DNA from: Massilia sp. MS-15
GTDB lineage: Bacteria > Pseudomonadota > Gammaproteobacteria > Burkholderiales > Burkholderiaceae_D
Direction of reading: 5' to 3'
Length of the DNA: 64,000 nt
Assembly (NCBI RefSeq): GCF_020176695.1
Contig: NZ_JAIWIA010000005.1
Span: forward strand, 124,001-188,000
The stretch's first letter is position 1. The number at the start of each line of letters is the position of its first letter. Both the position numbers and the translations under genes were made by a program. The notes beneath the pieces are model-generated. The model was not told the DNA's origin, did not search any database, and saw only the letters and a program-made list of their open reading frames with translations. Positions 56,446 through 64,000 of this stretch are shown here, in pieces.

Positions 56446-57299
56446 GTACGAAATCGATCGCGGCCGCCTGCGCTGCCCTGCTGTGCTGCAGCGCCCCTGC
56501 CGGAGCGGTGGACTGGAGCGACAACGCCATCAGCTACCGCTACGGCACCCGCTTCGCCGAACCTTTCAATGCGGAGCACATCAACAAGCACATCGTCGCC
56601 TTTACCCACGCCAGTGGCTACAAGTACGGCAGCAACTACCTGAACCTGGACCTGCTCAAGTCCGACAGCCGCGACCCGCGCTCGCTGGGGAGCGGCAGCG
56701 GTGCGCGCGAAGCCTACCTGCTGTACCGCCATACGCTCGACATCGGCGCGCTGCGCGGTTCCGAGATCCGCTTCGGCAAGGTCAAGGGGCTGGGCCTGAC
56801 GGCCGGCTTCGACCTCAATCACAAGGACGACGTCGGCTACAACTCGCGCAAGCGCATGCTGGTGCTGGGGCCGACCCTGATGTGGGACGTGCCGGGTTTT
56901 CTCAACACCAGCATCCTGTGGCTGCGTGAATCGAATGCGCCGAGCGGCGCCTTCCCGCCGATCTCGAACGTGCGCGGACGCTATACCTACGACACCCACC
57001 CGATGTTCGGCGCCAGCTGGGGCATTCCGGTGAGCGAGGGCTGGTCCTTCGAGGGTTACCTGAACTTCATCGCCGCGAAAGGACTGGACGAAACCGGCAA
57101 CCCGACCGGGGCCGAGACCAACCTCGACATGGCGCTGATGGTCGACATCGGCCCGCGCTTCGGCCAGGCGCCGAAGAAGATCCGGGTCGGGATTGGCTAC
57201 CAGTTCTGGAACAACAAGTTCGGCAACACGCGCCGGACCACCGGCGGGGCGGGGCAGCGCGCCAGCACGCCGATGCTGCGCGCGGATTTCCACTTCTAG
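56442..57299 (+). CDS. Outer-membrane beta-barrel protein, nucleoside-channel (Tsx)-like
   Basis: A 285-residue protein with a signal peptide ending AGA (about residue 22), then WSDNAISYRYGTRFAEPFN, a Tsx/OmpP-like opening. The rest alternates short beta strands and turns and ends in ADFHF, with the terminal Phe needed for barrel assembly. GYKYGSNYLNLDLLKSDSRDP and GIGYQFWNNKFG match nucleoside-specific channel proteins. Its ATG overlaps the stop of the glucan-synthase homologue, so the two are made together; it could be the outer-membrane exit for that pathway's product, or merely a porin. The gene ends 1 bp before the convergent TMEM165-type gene. Confidence 0.75.
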   Translation: MSTKSIAAACAALLCCSAPAGAVDWSDNAISYRYGTRFAEPFNAEHINKHIVAFTHASGYKYGSNYLNLDLLKSDSRDPRSLGSGSGAREAYLLYRHTLDIGALRGSEIRFGKVKGLGLTAGFDLNHKDDVGYNSRKRMLVLGPTLMWDVPGFLNTSILWLRESNAPSGAFPPISNVRGRYTYDTHPMFGASWGIPVSEGWSFEGYLNFIAAKGLDETGNPTGAETNLDMALMVDIGPRFGQAPKKIRVGIGYQFWNNKFGNTRRTTGGAGQRASTPMLRADFHF

Positions 57300-57300
57300 T

Positions 57301-57885
57301 TCAGGCGCCCGCCAGTCCGCCCGCGCCGAGCAGGGTCGCGATGCCTGCTGCGGCAAACACGAGGGCCGCGATGCCGTGCGCGATGGCCAGTGCGGCGCGC
57401 CCGGCGATACGCCCGCCGGCATACACGAGGGGGACGTTGGCCAGCATCATGCCGAGCGTGGTGCCGGCCACCACCGCCGCCATCGGCTCGTAGCGCGCCG
57501 CCAGCGCGACGGTCGCGACCTGGGTCTTGTCGCCCATCTCGGCGATGAAGAAGGCGAGCGCGGTGGCCAGGAACACGCCATGGCGCCCCAGCGGCGGCTC
57601 CTCGCGTTCGCCGGCATGGGGAAGATTCTGGAGCACGGTCCAGATGGCGATGCCGAGGAAGGACAGGCCCAGCAGCCAGCGCACCGCCACGGGACCGAGC
57701 AGCTCGCCCACCAGGACGCCGGCGGCGGCGGAAAACGCGTGGTTGAGCAGCGTCGCCACCAGGATGCCGAGCACGATCGGCAGCGGGCGGCGCAGGCGGG
57801 TGGCGAGCAGGAGGGCCAGCAGCTGGGTCTTGTCGCCGATCTCGGCAAGTCCCACGATGCCGGTCGAGACGAGGAATGCATCCAT
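57301..57885 (-). CDS. TMEM165/GDT1 (UPF0016) family cation transporter
   Basis: A protein of 194 residues with six membrane helices in two repeats. Both repeats carry the family's ExGD(K/R)(T/S) motif: LAEIGDKTQLLALLLATR near residue 14 and IAEMGDKTQVATVALAAR near 114. The family exchanges Mn2+ or Ca2+ for protons; bacterial members such as MneA export manganese. I looked for a yybP-ykoY manganese riboswitch upstream and saw none. The gene ends 1 bp from the stop of the Tsx-like gene, leaving no room for a terminator. It is divergent from the M1 peptidase gene (189-bp gap). Confidence 0.88.
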   Translation of the reverse strand: MDAFLVSTGIVGLAEIGDKTQLLALLLATRLRRPLPIVLGILVATLLNHAFSAAAGVLVGELLGPVAVRWLLGLSFLGIAIWTVLQNLPHAGEREEPPLGRHGVFLATALAFFIAEMGDKTQVATVALAARYEPMAAVVAGTTLGMMLANVPLVYAGGRIAGRAALAIAHGIAALVFAAAGIATLLGAGGLAGA

Positions 57886-58074
57886 GAAGCGCAGGCTGGC
57901 CGATACGAAGCTCAGGTAAGGGGCCCGATCTTAGCAGAGGTGGCGCGCGCGGCAGCGCGCGCCTGTCCGGCGGTGCGCCGCATCCACTTCTCCGCCACGA
58001 TCGAAAGTGCTATCCTGCCTGCGCCCACAGTCCAGCCGGGCTGATCGACGGGCTCGAACCTTCCACGAGAGACC

Positions 58075-59931
58075 ATGAAGACAAGCACCCTGCTGCGCGC
58101 CACGGCCTGCGCCTTTATCTGCCAGTGGAGCGCCTACGCGTTCGCACTCGATCCCCTCAGCTACGCCAGATACGACCAGGTCAAGACCACGGCCCTGCAC
58201 CTGGACCTGAAGGCCGACTTCACGCGCAAGACCCTGGCCGGCTACGCCGACCTGACCCTGAACTGGATCGACAAGAAGGCCACCACGCTCGATCTCGACA
58301 CCCGCGAGCTGCGCATCGCGAAGATCGAGGCGCAGGATGCGAAAGGCGCCTGGCAGCCGGTGGAGTACACCCTCGGCAAGCTCGATGCCGAAAAGGGCCA
58401 GGCGCTGCGCATCGCGCTGCCGGGCCAGCCGGCCAGGGTGCGCATCCACTACCAGACCGCGCCGACCGCCCCGGCCCTGCAGTGGCTCACGCCGAAGCAG
58501 ACCATGTCGGGCAAGTATCCCTTCATGTTCAGCCAGTCGCAGCCGATCGCCGCGCGTTCCTTCATGCCGGTGCAGGATACGCCGGCGGTGCGCTTCACCT
58601 ACACCGCGCGCATCCAGGCCCCTAGCGGCATGCGCGTCGTGATGAGCGCCGACAACGATCCCAAGGCCACGGGCAAGGGTGGCTGGACCTTCAAGATGCC
58701 GCAGCCAGTGCCGTCCTACCTGGTGGCGATCGGCATCGGCGAGCTGGAAGCGCGCACCCTGGGCGGACGCACCGGCGTGTATGCCGAGCCGCAGCGCATC
58801 AAGGCCGCCGCATACGAACTGGCCGACACCGAGAAGATGGTGGCCGCGGCCGAGTCGCTGTACGGCCCGTATCGCTGGGGCCGCTACGACATGCTGGTGC
58901 TGCCGCCATCGTTCCCGATCGGCGGCATGGAGAATCCGCGCCTGACCTTCCTGACCCCGACCATGATCGCGGGCGACCGCAGCCTGGTCGACCTGGTCTC
59001 GCACGAGCTGGCGCACAGCTGGTCGGGCAACCTGGTGACCAACGCCTCCTGGAAGCACTGGTGGCTCAACGAAGGTTTTACCACCTACGTCACCACCCGC
59101 ATCCTCGAGAAGCTGTATGGCGAGGAAGTCGCCAACATGAACCTGCAGCTGGAGCAGGAAGAGGCGCTTGATTCGCTCAAGGATATCCCGAAGGCCAAGC
59201 AGGCCCTGGTCACGCGCGACCCGGACACCAGCTCGCAGCACTATACCGATGAAGGCCTGGCCTATCCGAAGGGCGCCTGGTTCCTGCGCACCCTCGAGCA
59301 GCGCGCCGGCCGCGCCGCCTTCGACCCCTTCCTGCGCGCCTGGTTCGACGAACACGCCTTCCAGAGCGTCACCACCGAGCAGTTCGTCGCCTTCCTGCGC
59401 GCCCGCCTGCTGGCGAAGAATCCGAAGATCATGAGCGACGCCGAACTCGACGAATGGCTGTATGGCCCGGGCATTCCGTCCAGCGCCAAGCGGGTCGTCT
59501 CGACCCGCCTGGCCAAGCTGAACGACACCACCACTCGCTGGCTCAAGGGCGAGATCACGACCGCCCAGCTGCCGGCCAGGCAGTGGAATGCCGCCGAGTG
59601 GATGAAGTTCCTGAACGACATCGACAACAAGGCCGATGCCGCCAAACTGGAGGAACTGGACAAGGCCTTCGGCCTGGCGAAAACCGGCAACAATGAAGTG
59701 GCGTTCCGCTTCTACCGCGCGGCGGTGCACGCCGGCTACCGCGCGATCCGCCCGAACCTGGAAGCGTTCCTGATGAGTGTCGGCCGCCAGAAATTCGTGG
59801 TGCCGCTGTACGGCGCGCTGCGCGCCAACGGCCAGGACCGCGCCTGGGCCGAACGCGTGTACAAGGCCGCGCGCGAGCGCTACCACCCGGAGACGCAGGG
59901 CAGCGTCGACAAGCAGATGAACAAACAGTAA
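58075..59931 (+). CDS. Exported M1-family zinc aminopeptidase (leukotriene-A4-hydrolase-like)
   Basis: A 618-residue protein with a signal peptide (to about residue 25). The substrate-binding GGMEN and the zinc motif HELAHSW (His310, His314) are present, with the third ligand Glu333 in WWLNEGF, spaced 18 residues as in M1. A catalytic Tyr is probably in GLAYPKGAWFL. The C-terminal helical domain (about 470-618) matches the short LTA4H-type family rather than PepN. It should trim peptides in the periplasm. It is followed 4 bp later by the beta-lactamase-like gene, so the two are co-transcribed. Confidence 0.9.
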   Translation: MKTSTLLRATACAFICQWSAYAFALDPLSYARYDQVKTTALHLDLKADFTRKTLAGYADLTLNWIDKKATTLDLDTRELRIAKIEAQDAKGAWQPVEYTLGKLDAEKGQALRIALPGQPARVRIHYQTAPTAPALQWLTPKQTMSGKYPFMFSQSQPIAARSFMPVQDTPAVRFTYTARIQAPSGMRVVMSADNDPKATGKGGWTFKMPQPVPSYLVAIGIGELEARTLGGRTGVYAEPQRIKAAAYELADTEKMVAAAESLYGPYRWGRYDMLVLPPSFPIGGMENPRLTFLTPTMIAGDRSLVDLVSHELAHSWSGNLVTNASWKHWWLNEGFTTYVTTRILEKLYGEEVANMNLQLEQEEALDSLKDIPKAKQALVTRDPDTSSQHYTDEGLAYPKGAWFLRTLEQRAGRAAFDPFLRAWFDEHAFQSVTTEQFVAFLRARLLAKNPKIMSDAELDEWLYGPGIPSSAKRVVSTRLAKLNDTTTRWLKGEITTAQLPARQWNAAEWMKFLNDIDNKADAAKLEELDKAFGLAKTGNNEVAFRFYRAAVHAGYRAIRPNLEAFLMSVGRQKFVVPLYGALRANGQDRAWAERVYKAARERYHPETQGSVDKQMNKQ

Positions 59932-59935
59932 GAGG

Positions 59936-61552
59936 ATGAACCCCGTGCTTTCCATGAACCGAATCGCAGCCGCGGTCCTGATCGCGATGTCTACTAGCGG
60001 CGCTGCCCTGGCGCAGACCGCCGCCGTGCCGGCGACCGCCGTCCAGTCCCCGGCCTACAACCTGAAGCTTGATGTCGAACGCGTCATGAAGGAATTCGAC
60101 GTGCCGGGCATCGCCATCGCCGTGGTCAAGGACGGCAAGGTCCTGGCCGCCCAGGGCTTCGGCGTGCGCAAGCGCGGCGAGCCGGCGCCGGTCGATGGCA
60201 AGACCATCTTCGAGATCGCCTCGAACTCCAAGGCGTTTACAGCCGCGGCGCTGGGCATGCTGGTCGACCAGGGCAAGCTGGCCTGGGACGACCCGGTGAT
60301 CAAGCACCTGCCGGACTTCCGCATGTACGACGCCTACGTCACCGCCGAGATGACCGTGCGCGATTTGCTAACCCACCGCAGTGGCCTGGGACTGGGCGCG
60401 GGCGACCTGATGTGGTGGCCGACCACCACCTTCAGCACCGACGAGATCATCCACAACCTCCGCTACATCAAGCCGGCGACGAGCTTTCGCAACAGCTATG
60501 CCTACGATAACCTGCTGTACATCGTGGCCGGCAAGATCATCGCCGCCAAGTCGGGCAAGAGCTGGGGCGAGACCATGCACGAGTGGATCCTGAAGCCAGC
60601 CGGCATGACGGGCACCACCACCAGCCTCGAGGAAAACGCCAGGTTCGCCAACGTCTCTGCGCCGCACAGCAAGATCAATGGCAGGGCGGTGCCGGTGAAA
60701 CCGATGCCGGTGGCGAACGCGGTCGGCGCGGTGGGCATCAATACCAATGCCGAGGACATCGCGCGCTGGATGCAGGTATTGCTCGACAACGGCAAGCTGG
60801 GCCAGGACGGCAAGCGCCTGTGGTCGGACAGGCAGGCGCGCGAGATGTGGACCGCGCAGACCCCGATGGCGATCAGCACGCCGCGTGCACCGCTGGCGGC
60901 GACCAAGCCGAACTTCTTCGCCTATGGCCTGGGCTTCCAGCTGCGCGATTACCAGGGCAAGCTGGTGGCCATGCATGGCGGCGCGCTGCAGGGCTTTTAT
61001 ACGCGCGTGATGCTGGTGCCGGAAGCGAAGCTGGGCATCGCGATCTTCACCAACGCCGAGAGCGGGCCATCGCTCAACGCCCTGCAGTACCGGCTGCTGG
61101 ACCAGTACCTGGGGGTGGCGCCGACCGACTGGATCGGCCGCATCGCGGCGATCGACCGCGAGAACCAGGCCAGGGAAGCGGCGCGCGTGAAGGGCGAAGC
61201 GGCATCGCGCGCGGCGAGCTCGACGCCCTCGCTGCCGCTGGCGTCGTACGAAGGGGAGTATGAGGATGCCTGGTATGGCAAGGCGTCGATCAAGCGCGTG
61301 AACAACAAGCTGGTGTTGTCCTTCATGAAGACGCCGGACCTGACCGGGGACATGGAGCACTTCCAGCACGACACCTTCATCGTGCGCTGGAAGGAGAGGA
61401 ACTTCAATGCCGATGCCTACGTCACCTTCTCGCTGGACCATGATGGCAGCATCGAACGGGTGCGCATGAAACCGGTGTCCACCGAGACGGACTTCAGCTA
61501 TGACTTCCAGGACCTGCTGTTCGTGCCGGTCAAGAAGGACAAGAAGGGCTGA
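59936..61552 (+). CDS. Exported serine beta-lactamase-like hydrolase (class C/S12 family)
   Basis: Up to 538 residues. The ATG at 59936 touches AGAGG; a GTG at 59945 or ATG at 59954 would leave better spacing and keep the signal peptide (MNRIAAAVLIAMSTSGAALA). Catalytic elements: SNSK (Ser96-x-x-Lys99), YAYDN (Tyr-x-Asn type, about residue 192) and HGGALQGF (the KTG-equivalent). The C-terminal 110 residues (YEGEYEDAWYGKASIKRVNNKL) are a DUF3471-type beta domain. Members include D-aminopeptidases and esterases; a true beta-lactamase role is unlikely. It forms a two-gene unit with the M1 peptidase. Confidence 0.88.
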   Translation: MNPVLSMNRIAAAVLIAMSTSGAALAQTAAVPATAVQSPAYNLKLDVERVMKEFDVPGIAIAVVKDGKVLAAQGFGVRKRGEPAPVDGKTIFEIASNSKAFTAAALGMLVDQGKLAWDDPVIKHLPDFRMYDAYVTAEMTVRDLLTHRSGLGLGAGDLMWWPTTTFSTDEIIHNLRYIKPATSFRNSYAYDNLLYIVAGKIIAAKSGKSWGETMHEWILKPAGMTGTTTSLEENARFANVSAPHSKINGRAVPVKPMPVANAVGAVGINTNAEDIARWMQVLLDNGKLGQDGKRLWSDRQAREMWTAQTPMAISTPRAPLAATKPNFFAYGLGFQLRDYQGKLVAMHGGALQGFYTRVMLVPEAKLGIAIFTNAESGPSLNALQYRLLDQYLGVAPTDWIGRIAAIDRENQAREAARVKGEAASRAASSTPSLPLASYEGEYEDAWYGKASIKRVNNKLVLSFMKTPDLTGDMEHFQHDTFIVRWKERNFNADAYVTFSLDHDGSIERVRMKPVSTETDFSYDFQDLLFVPVKKDKKG

Positions 61553-61570
61553 GTCACCGCTGGCTGAGCC

Positions 61571-61607
61571 GCCCACCCTACGTAGGGTGGGCAGATTTCC
61601 TGCCCAC
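61571..61607 (+). repeat. Dispersed palindromic intergenic repeat, copy 3
   Basis: A perfect 22-bp palindrome at 61571-61592 (11 bases each way, centre TACGTA), overlapping a GTGGGCAG / CTGCCCAC stem (61588-61595 and 61600-61607) with a 5-nt loop, then GCG. The wording is that of the copies at 31472-31505 and 31555-31586. It again lies between convergent genes. Confidence 0.7.
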
Positions 61608-61640
61608 GCGTTCAACAACGCCTAGAGGCGCCGAATCGCC

Positions 61641-63212
61641 TCACTTCCCGTTCCACACCTTCATCATGTCGTCCGAGCCCTGGGTCCGGATGCCGTTGTC
61701 CGACAGGATGCCCTCGGTCGCTTCCAGCGCGGCCTTGCGCGGCAGGATCAGGTTCTCGCCGTAGCGCTGGTCGAACTTGAACACCACGAACTCGTCCTTC
61801 AGGTCGCGCAGCAGCGCCACCAGGTGGGCCAGGCTGCGGACCCTGGTGCCGTTCACCGATTCCACGACCGACCCGAAGCGGTTGCTGTAGCCGGTCACCA
61901 GCTTGTGCGGGAAGAAGGGACCGCTGACCACCACCAGTTCCTCGCGCGCCGCGTCGGGCGAATCGCCGCGCTGCGTGACGAGCGGGCTGTTGTTGAAGGC
62001 GTAGGCGGCGGTAGCGGCCGGGTTCACCATCAGGAAGGTGAGGAATTCGCTGGTGGCGCGCGTAAACACCACCGGGCCGTACACGAAATAGGACGGATAG
62101 CCGCCGTTCAGGTCGGGGATCAGGAGCGGGCGCGGGCCGCTGGTGGGCACCTCGACCTTCATCGGCTTGCCGCCGCGGACGATGCTCATCGGGACCTTGC
62201 CGTTCCTGGCCACCTGCTGGATGCGGTACTGGAAGCGCACGCGCAGGTTGGAACCCAGTTTCACCATGCCCTGGTTGTCGATCGGGTACTCGCCGATGTG
62301 GGTGATGATGTCGCCTTCCTTCAGCGGCCAGTTGGCATCCGTCTTGTAGGGACGGTGCACCAGCGTGCCTTCCACCGAGCGGTCGATCTTCAGGTACTGG
62401 CGCAGCGCCGGGTTTTCCAGCGTCTGGGTGCTGTCGTGCAGCAGCGGCTTGCCGTCGTAGCGGCCGTCGGCCACGTCTTTCAGGAACAGTTCGATCTCTT
62501 CGTTCGGAATCACGTAGCCGATGTTCTGGGCCCCGGCCGCCATCGAGAAGGCCAGGCCGATCATCTTGTCGCCCGCGATCACCGGGCCGCCGCTGTTGCC
62601 GGGGTTGATCGGCGCATCGATCTGGATCCGCAGGCCGGAGCTGAACGAGCCGTAGCCGACGAACTCCACGCGCGAGACGATGCCGCGGGTGGTCGACAGC
62701 GAATTGCCGCCCACCGGATAGCCGTAGGCGAACACCGCCTCGCGCACGTCCGGCAGCACGGCCGCGCGCGCGACCGGCGGACGCTTGTCGAAGAAGGACG
62801 GGTCGTCCAGTTCCAGCACCGCCAGGTCGAGGCCGCGCGCCAGCGCGATCACCCTGGCCGACACCTTGTCGCCCGACTGGCTGGCCTGCACCTCGACCTG
62901 GCTGGCATAGCCCACCACATGGGCATTGGTCAGGATGCGCTTGCCCTCGATGATGACGCCGGAACCGGTGACGTCGGCGGGCGACTGCTTGCTCCAGGGT
63001 TTATACGGGTCGGGACGGCGCACGGTGGCGAAGATCTTCACCACCGAGTTCTCGACGGCCGGCAGGGCCGGCGCCTGGGTGGCCGACGGCGTCGCCACGG
63101 CGGCCGAGGGCGGGGTGGCAGGCGTCGGGCCCGCGGGAGGAGTCGTGTCCTGTGCGTGGACGATGCCGGCCAGGGCGAATGCCACGGCGGCGGCGAGGCG
63201 TACGGTTTTCAT
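61641..63212 (-). CDS. Exported S1C (DegP-related) serine protease with PDZ domains
   Basis: A 523-residue protein from an ATG preceded by AAGGAAC, with a signal peptide ending VHA (residue 20) and a Pro/Ala-rich linker. The catalytic triad is His98 (LTNAHVV), Asp129 (LDLAVLEL) and Ser207 (PGNSGGP). Two PDZ-like regions follow at about 265-355 and 420-500, as in plant Deg-type or DegP proteases. It should degrade or refold damaged proteins in the periplasm. It is downstream of the methyltransferase gene on the same strand (110-bp gap). The frame upstream to 63284 gives no signal peptide and is rejected. Confidence 0.9.
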   Translation of the reverse strand: MKTVRLAAAVAFALAGIVHAQDTTPPAGPTPATPPSAAVATPSATQAPALPAVENSVVKIFATVRRPDPYKPWSKQSPADVTGSGVIIEGKRILTNAHVVGYASQVEVQASQSGDKVSARVIALARGLDLAVLELDDPSFFDKRPPVARAAVLPDVREAVFAYGYPVGGNSLSTTRGIVSRVEFVGYGSFSSGLRIQIDAPINPGNSGGPVIAGDKMIGLAFSMAAGAQNIGYVIPNEEIELFLKDVADGRYDGKPLLHDSTQTLENPALRQYLKIDRSVEGTLVHRPYKTDANWPLKEGDIITHIGEYPIDNQGMVKLGSNLRVRFQYRIQQVARNGKVPMSIVRGGKPMKVEVPTSGPRPLLIPDLNGGYPSYFVYGPVVFTRATSEFLTFLMVNPAATAAYAFNNSPLVTQRGDSPDAAREELVVVSGPFFPHKLVTGYSNRFGSVVESVNGTRVRSLAHLVALLRDLKDEFVVFKFDQRYGENLILPRKAALEATEGILSDNGIRTQGSDDMMKVWNGK

Positions 63213-63322
63213 GGGTTCCTTCGGTGGCGTGCGAAATGATGCAAATCGCAAGAATATACACGCTGGCCGCCGAAGGAAATGCACAAAATTTCACGTTGGG
63301 AGGCCGCGCTCCCCGCGCAGGC

Positions 63323-64000
63323 TTATTGCTTGACGAACTTCAGGGTCATGCGGTCGCTTTCGCCGATCGCCATGTACTTCTCGCGGTCCTTGTCCTTGTT
63401 GGCCAGCACCGGCGGCAGGGTCCACACACCTTTTTCGTGGTCGGCCTTGTCCTTCGGATTGGCGTTGACTTCGGATTTTCCGGCCAGCTTGAAGCCCGCG
63501 CTTTCGACAGTCTTGATCACCCACGCTTCGTGCACGTAGCCGCTCGAGGCTTTCGCATCCTGCGTCATCGACGCTGGCAGGCGGTGGTCGACGATGCCCA
63601 GCACGCCGCCCGGTTTCAGGACCTTGTGGATCTCGCGGAAGGTGGTCTTCAGCGCGTCTTCGCCGTTGCCGACCCAGTTGTGCAGGTTGCGGAAGGTAAG
63701 CACCATGTCGACGCTGTTCGGCGCCGCGATCTGGTAGGTGGCGGGCGGTTCGAACACGGCCGGCACGACCTTGTCGTACAGCGCGGGGGCCGCGTCGAAC
63801 TTGGCCTTGAGCGCCATGCCGCCGCGCTTTTCCGGCACGAAGGCCTGGCCGGCGGCGATCAGCTTGCCGTTCGGGCGCAGGTAGGGGGCCAGGATCTCGG
63901 TGTACCAGCCGCCGCCCGGCACCAGTTCGACCACCGTCATGTTCGGCTTGATGCCGAAGAAAGTGAGGGTCTCGTAGGGGTGGCGCGCCGCGTCGCGCGC
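63323..64000 (-). CDS. Class I SAM-dependent methyltransferase, 5' end outside the window
   Basis: 226 residues are visible; the frame is open to the window edge (RDAARHPYETLTFFGIKPNM precedes the first internal Met). The SAM-binding block reads TVVELVPGGGWYTEILAPYL, with VDMVLTFRNLHNWV as the later strand and GGVLGIVDHRLP as the core following helix. The C-terminal 'WVIKTVESAGFKLAGKSEVNANPKD' and 'GESDRMTLKF' are typical of a group of exported or periplasmic methyltransferase-like proteins in proteobacteria. Any signal peptide would lie beyond 64000. The substrate is unknown. The S1C protease gene is downstream. Confidence 0.8.
   Translation of the reverse strand, partial: ARDAARHPYETLTFFGIKPNMTVVELVPGGGWYTEILAPYLRPNGKLIAAGQAFVPEKRGGMALKAKFDAAPALYDKVVPAVFEPPATYQIAAPNSVDMVLTFRNLHNWVGNGEDALKTTFREIHKVLKPGGVLGIVDHRLPASMTQDAKASSGYVHEAWVIKTVESAGFKLAGKSEVNANPKDKADHEKGVWTLPPVLANKDKDREKYMAIGESDRMTLKFVKQ

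Noticed and set aside
57886..58074. yybP-ykoY manganese riboswitch before the TMEM165-type gene
   Set aside because: I searched the upstream 189 bases for its conserved blocks and terminator hairpin and saw none.
59936..61552. An antibiotic-resistance beta-lactamase
   Set aside because: The SxxK, YxN and HGG elements fit the wide S12 hydrolase family, and the DUF3471-type C-terminal domain and the peptidase neighbour point to peptide or ester hydrolysis.

Overview
The window is high-GC DNA from a betaproteobacterium, most likely Oxalobacteraceae of the Massilia/Telluria/Janthinobacterium type. This rests on the gene order tRNA-Tyr, tRNA-Gly, tRNA-Thr, tuf, tRNA-Trp, secE, nusG, rplKAJL, rpoBC, on RpoB/RpoC/EF-Tu proteins of beta type, on a PEP-CTERM protein, and on many exported peptidases and sensor proteins. 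No CRISPR array, phage, insertion sequence or restriction system was seen.

Layout. 1-2630: a leftward folate/tRNA-thiolation group (pteridine-reductase-like SDR, folB, ttcA, the last cut by the window edge), divergent from a MidA/NDUFAF7-type methyltransferase. 2721-7218: a J-domain membrane protein, a pseudo-receiver/TPR protein and an HDOD-GAF protein. 7354-21707: the transcription/translation cluster, with its promoters, four tRNAs, candidate L1 and L10 leader controls, a REP-like hairpin between rpoB and rpoC, and a strong terminator. 21748-21927: a scrambled second copy of the rpoC 3' end and its terminator. 21961-23489: three small leftward envelope genes, two of them tandem paralogues with a mirrored cysteine pattern. 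23759-31450: a large hybrid histidine kinase, a degenerate LuxR-like protein, sodC, an HpaR-like MarR regulator facing a bestrophin gene, and a succinyl-CoA:acetate CoA-transferase. 31472-36414: a palindromic repeat pair, a secreted M28 peptidase, a membrane M28 protein lacking metal ligands, and a TonB-like protein. 36735-39851: a three-gene sensory operon (NarL-type regulator, periplasmic binding protein, kinase). 39865-48162: M14 and DUF885 peptidases, a PEP-CTERM protein, a LivJ-like binding protein, an Lrp regulator and a cysteine desulfurase-rhodanese fusion. 48367-57299: a giant cyclic beta-1,2-glucan synthase homologue translationally coupled to an outer-membrane barrel. 57301-64000: a TMEM165-type transporter, an M1 aminopeptidase, a serine beta-lactamase-like hydrolase, an S1C protease and a partial methyltransferase.

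The accessory half is devoted to the envelope: peptide breakdown outside the cytoplasm (M28, DUF885, M1, S1C), uptake or sensing of small solutes (LivJ-like, the binding-protein/kinase cassette, TonB), and cell-surface glycan. The most unusual item is the roughly 8 kb glucan-synthase homologue: it keeps every domain of NdvB/Cgs in order without frameshifts, yet has lost the signature catalytic residues of both its glycosyltransferase and its phosphorylase-like domain. Other notable items are the rpoC tail remnant at a likely rearrangement junction, the twin-CX3C paralogue pair, the pseudo-receiver with Glu for Asp, and the membrane pseudo-peptidase.
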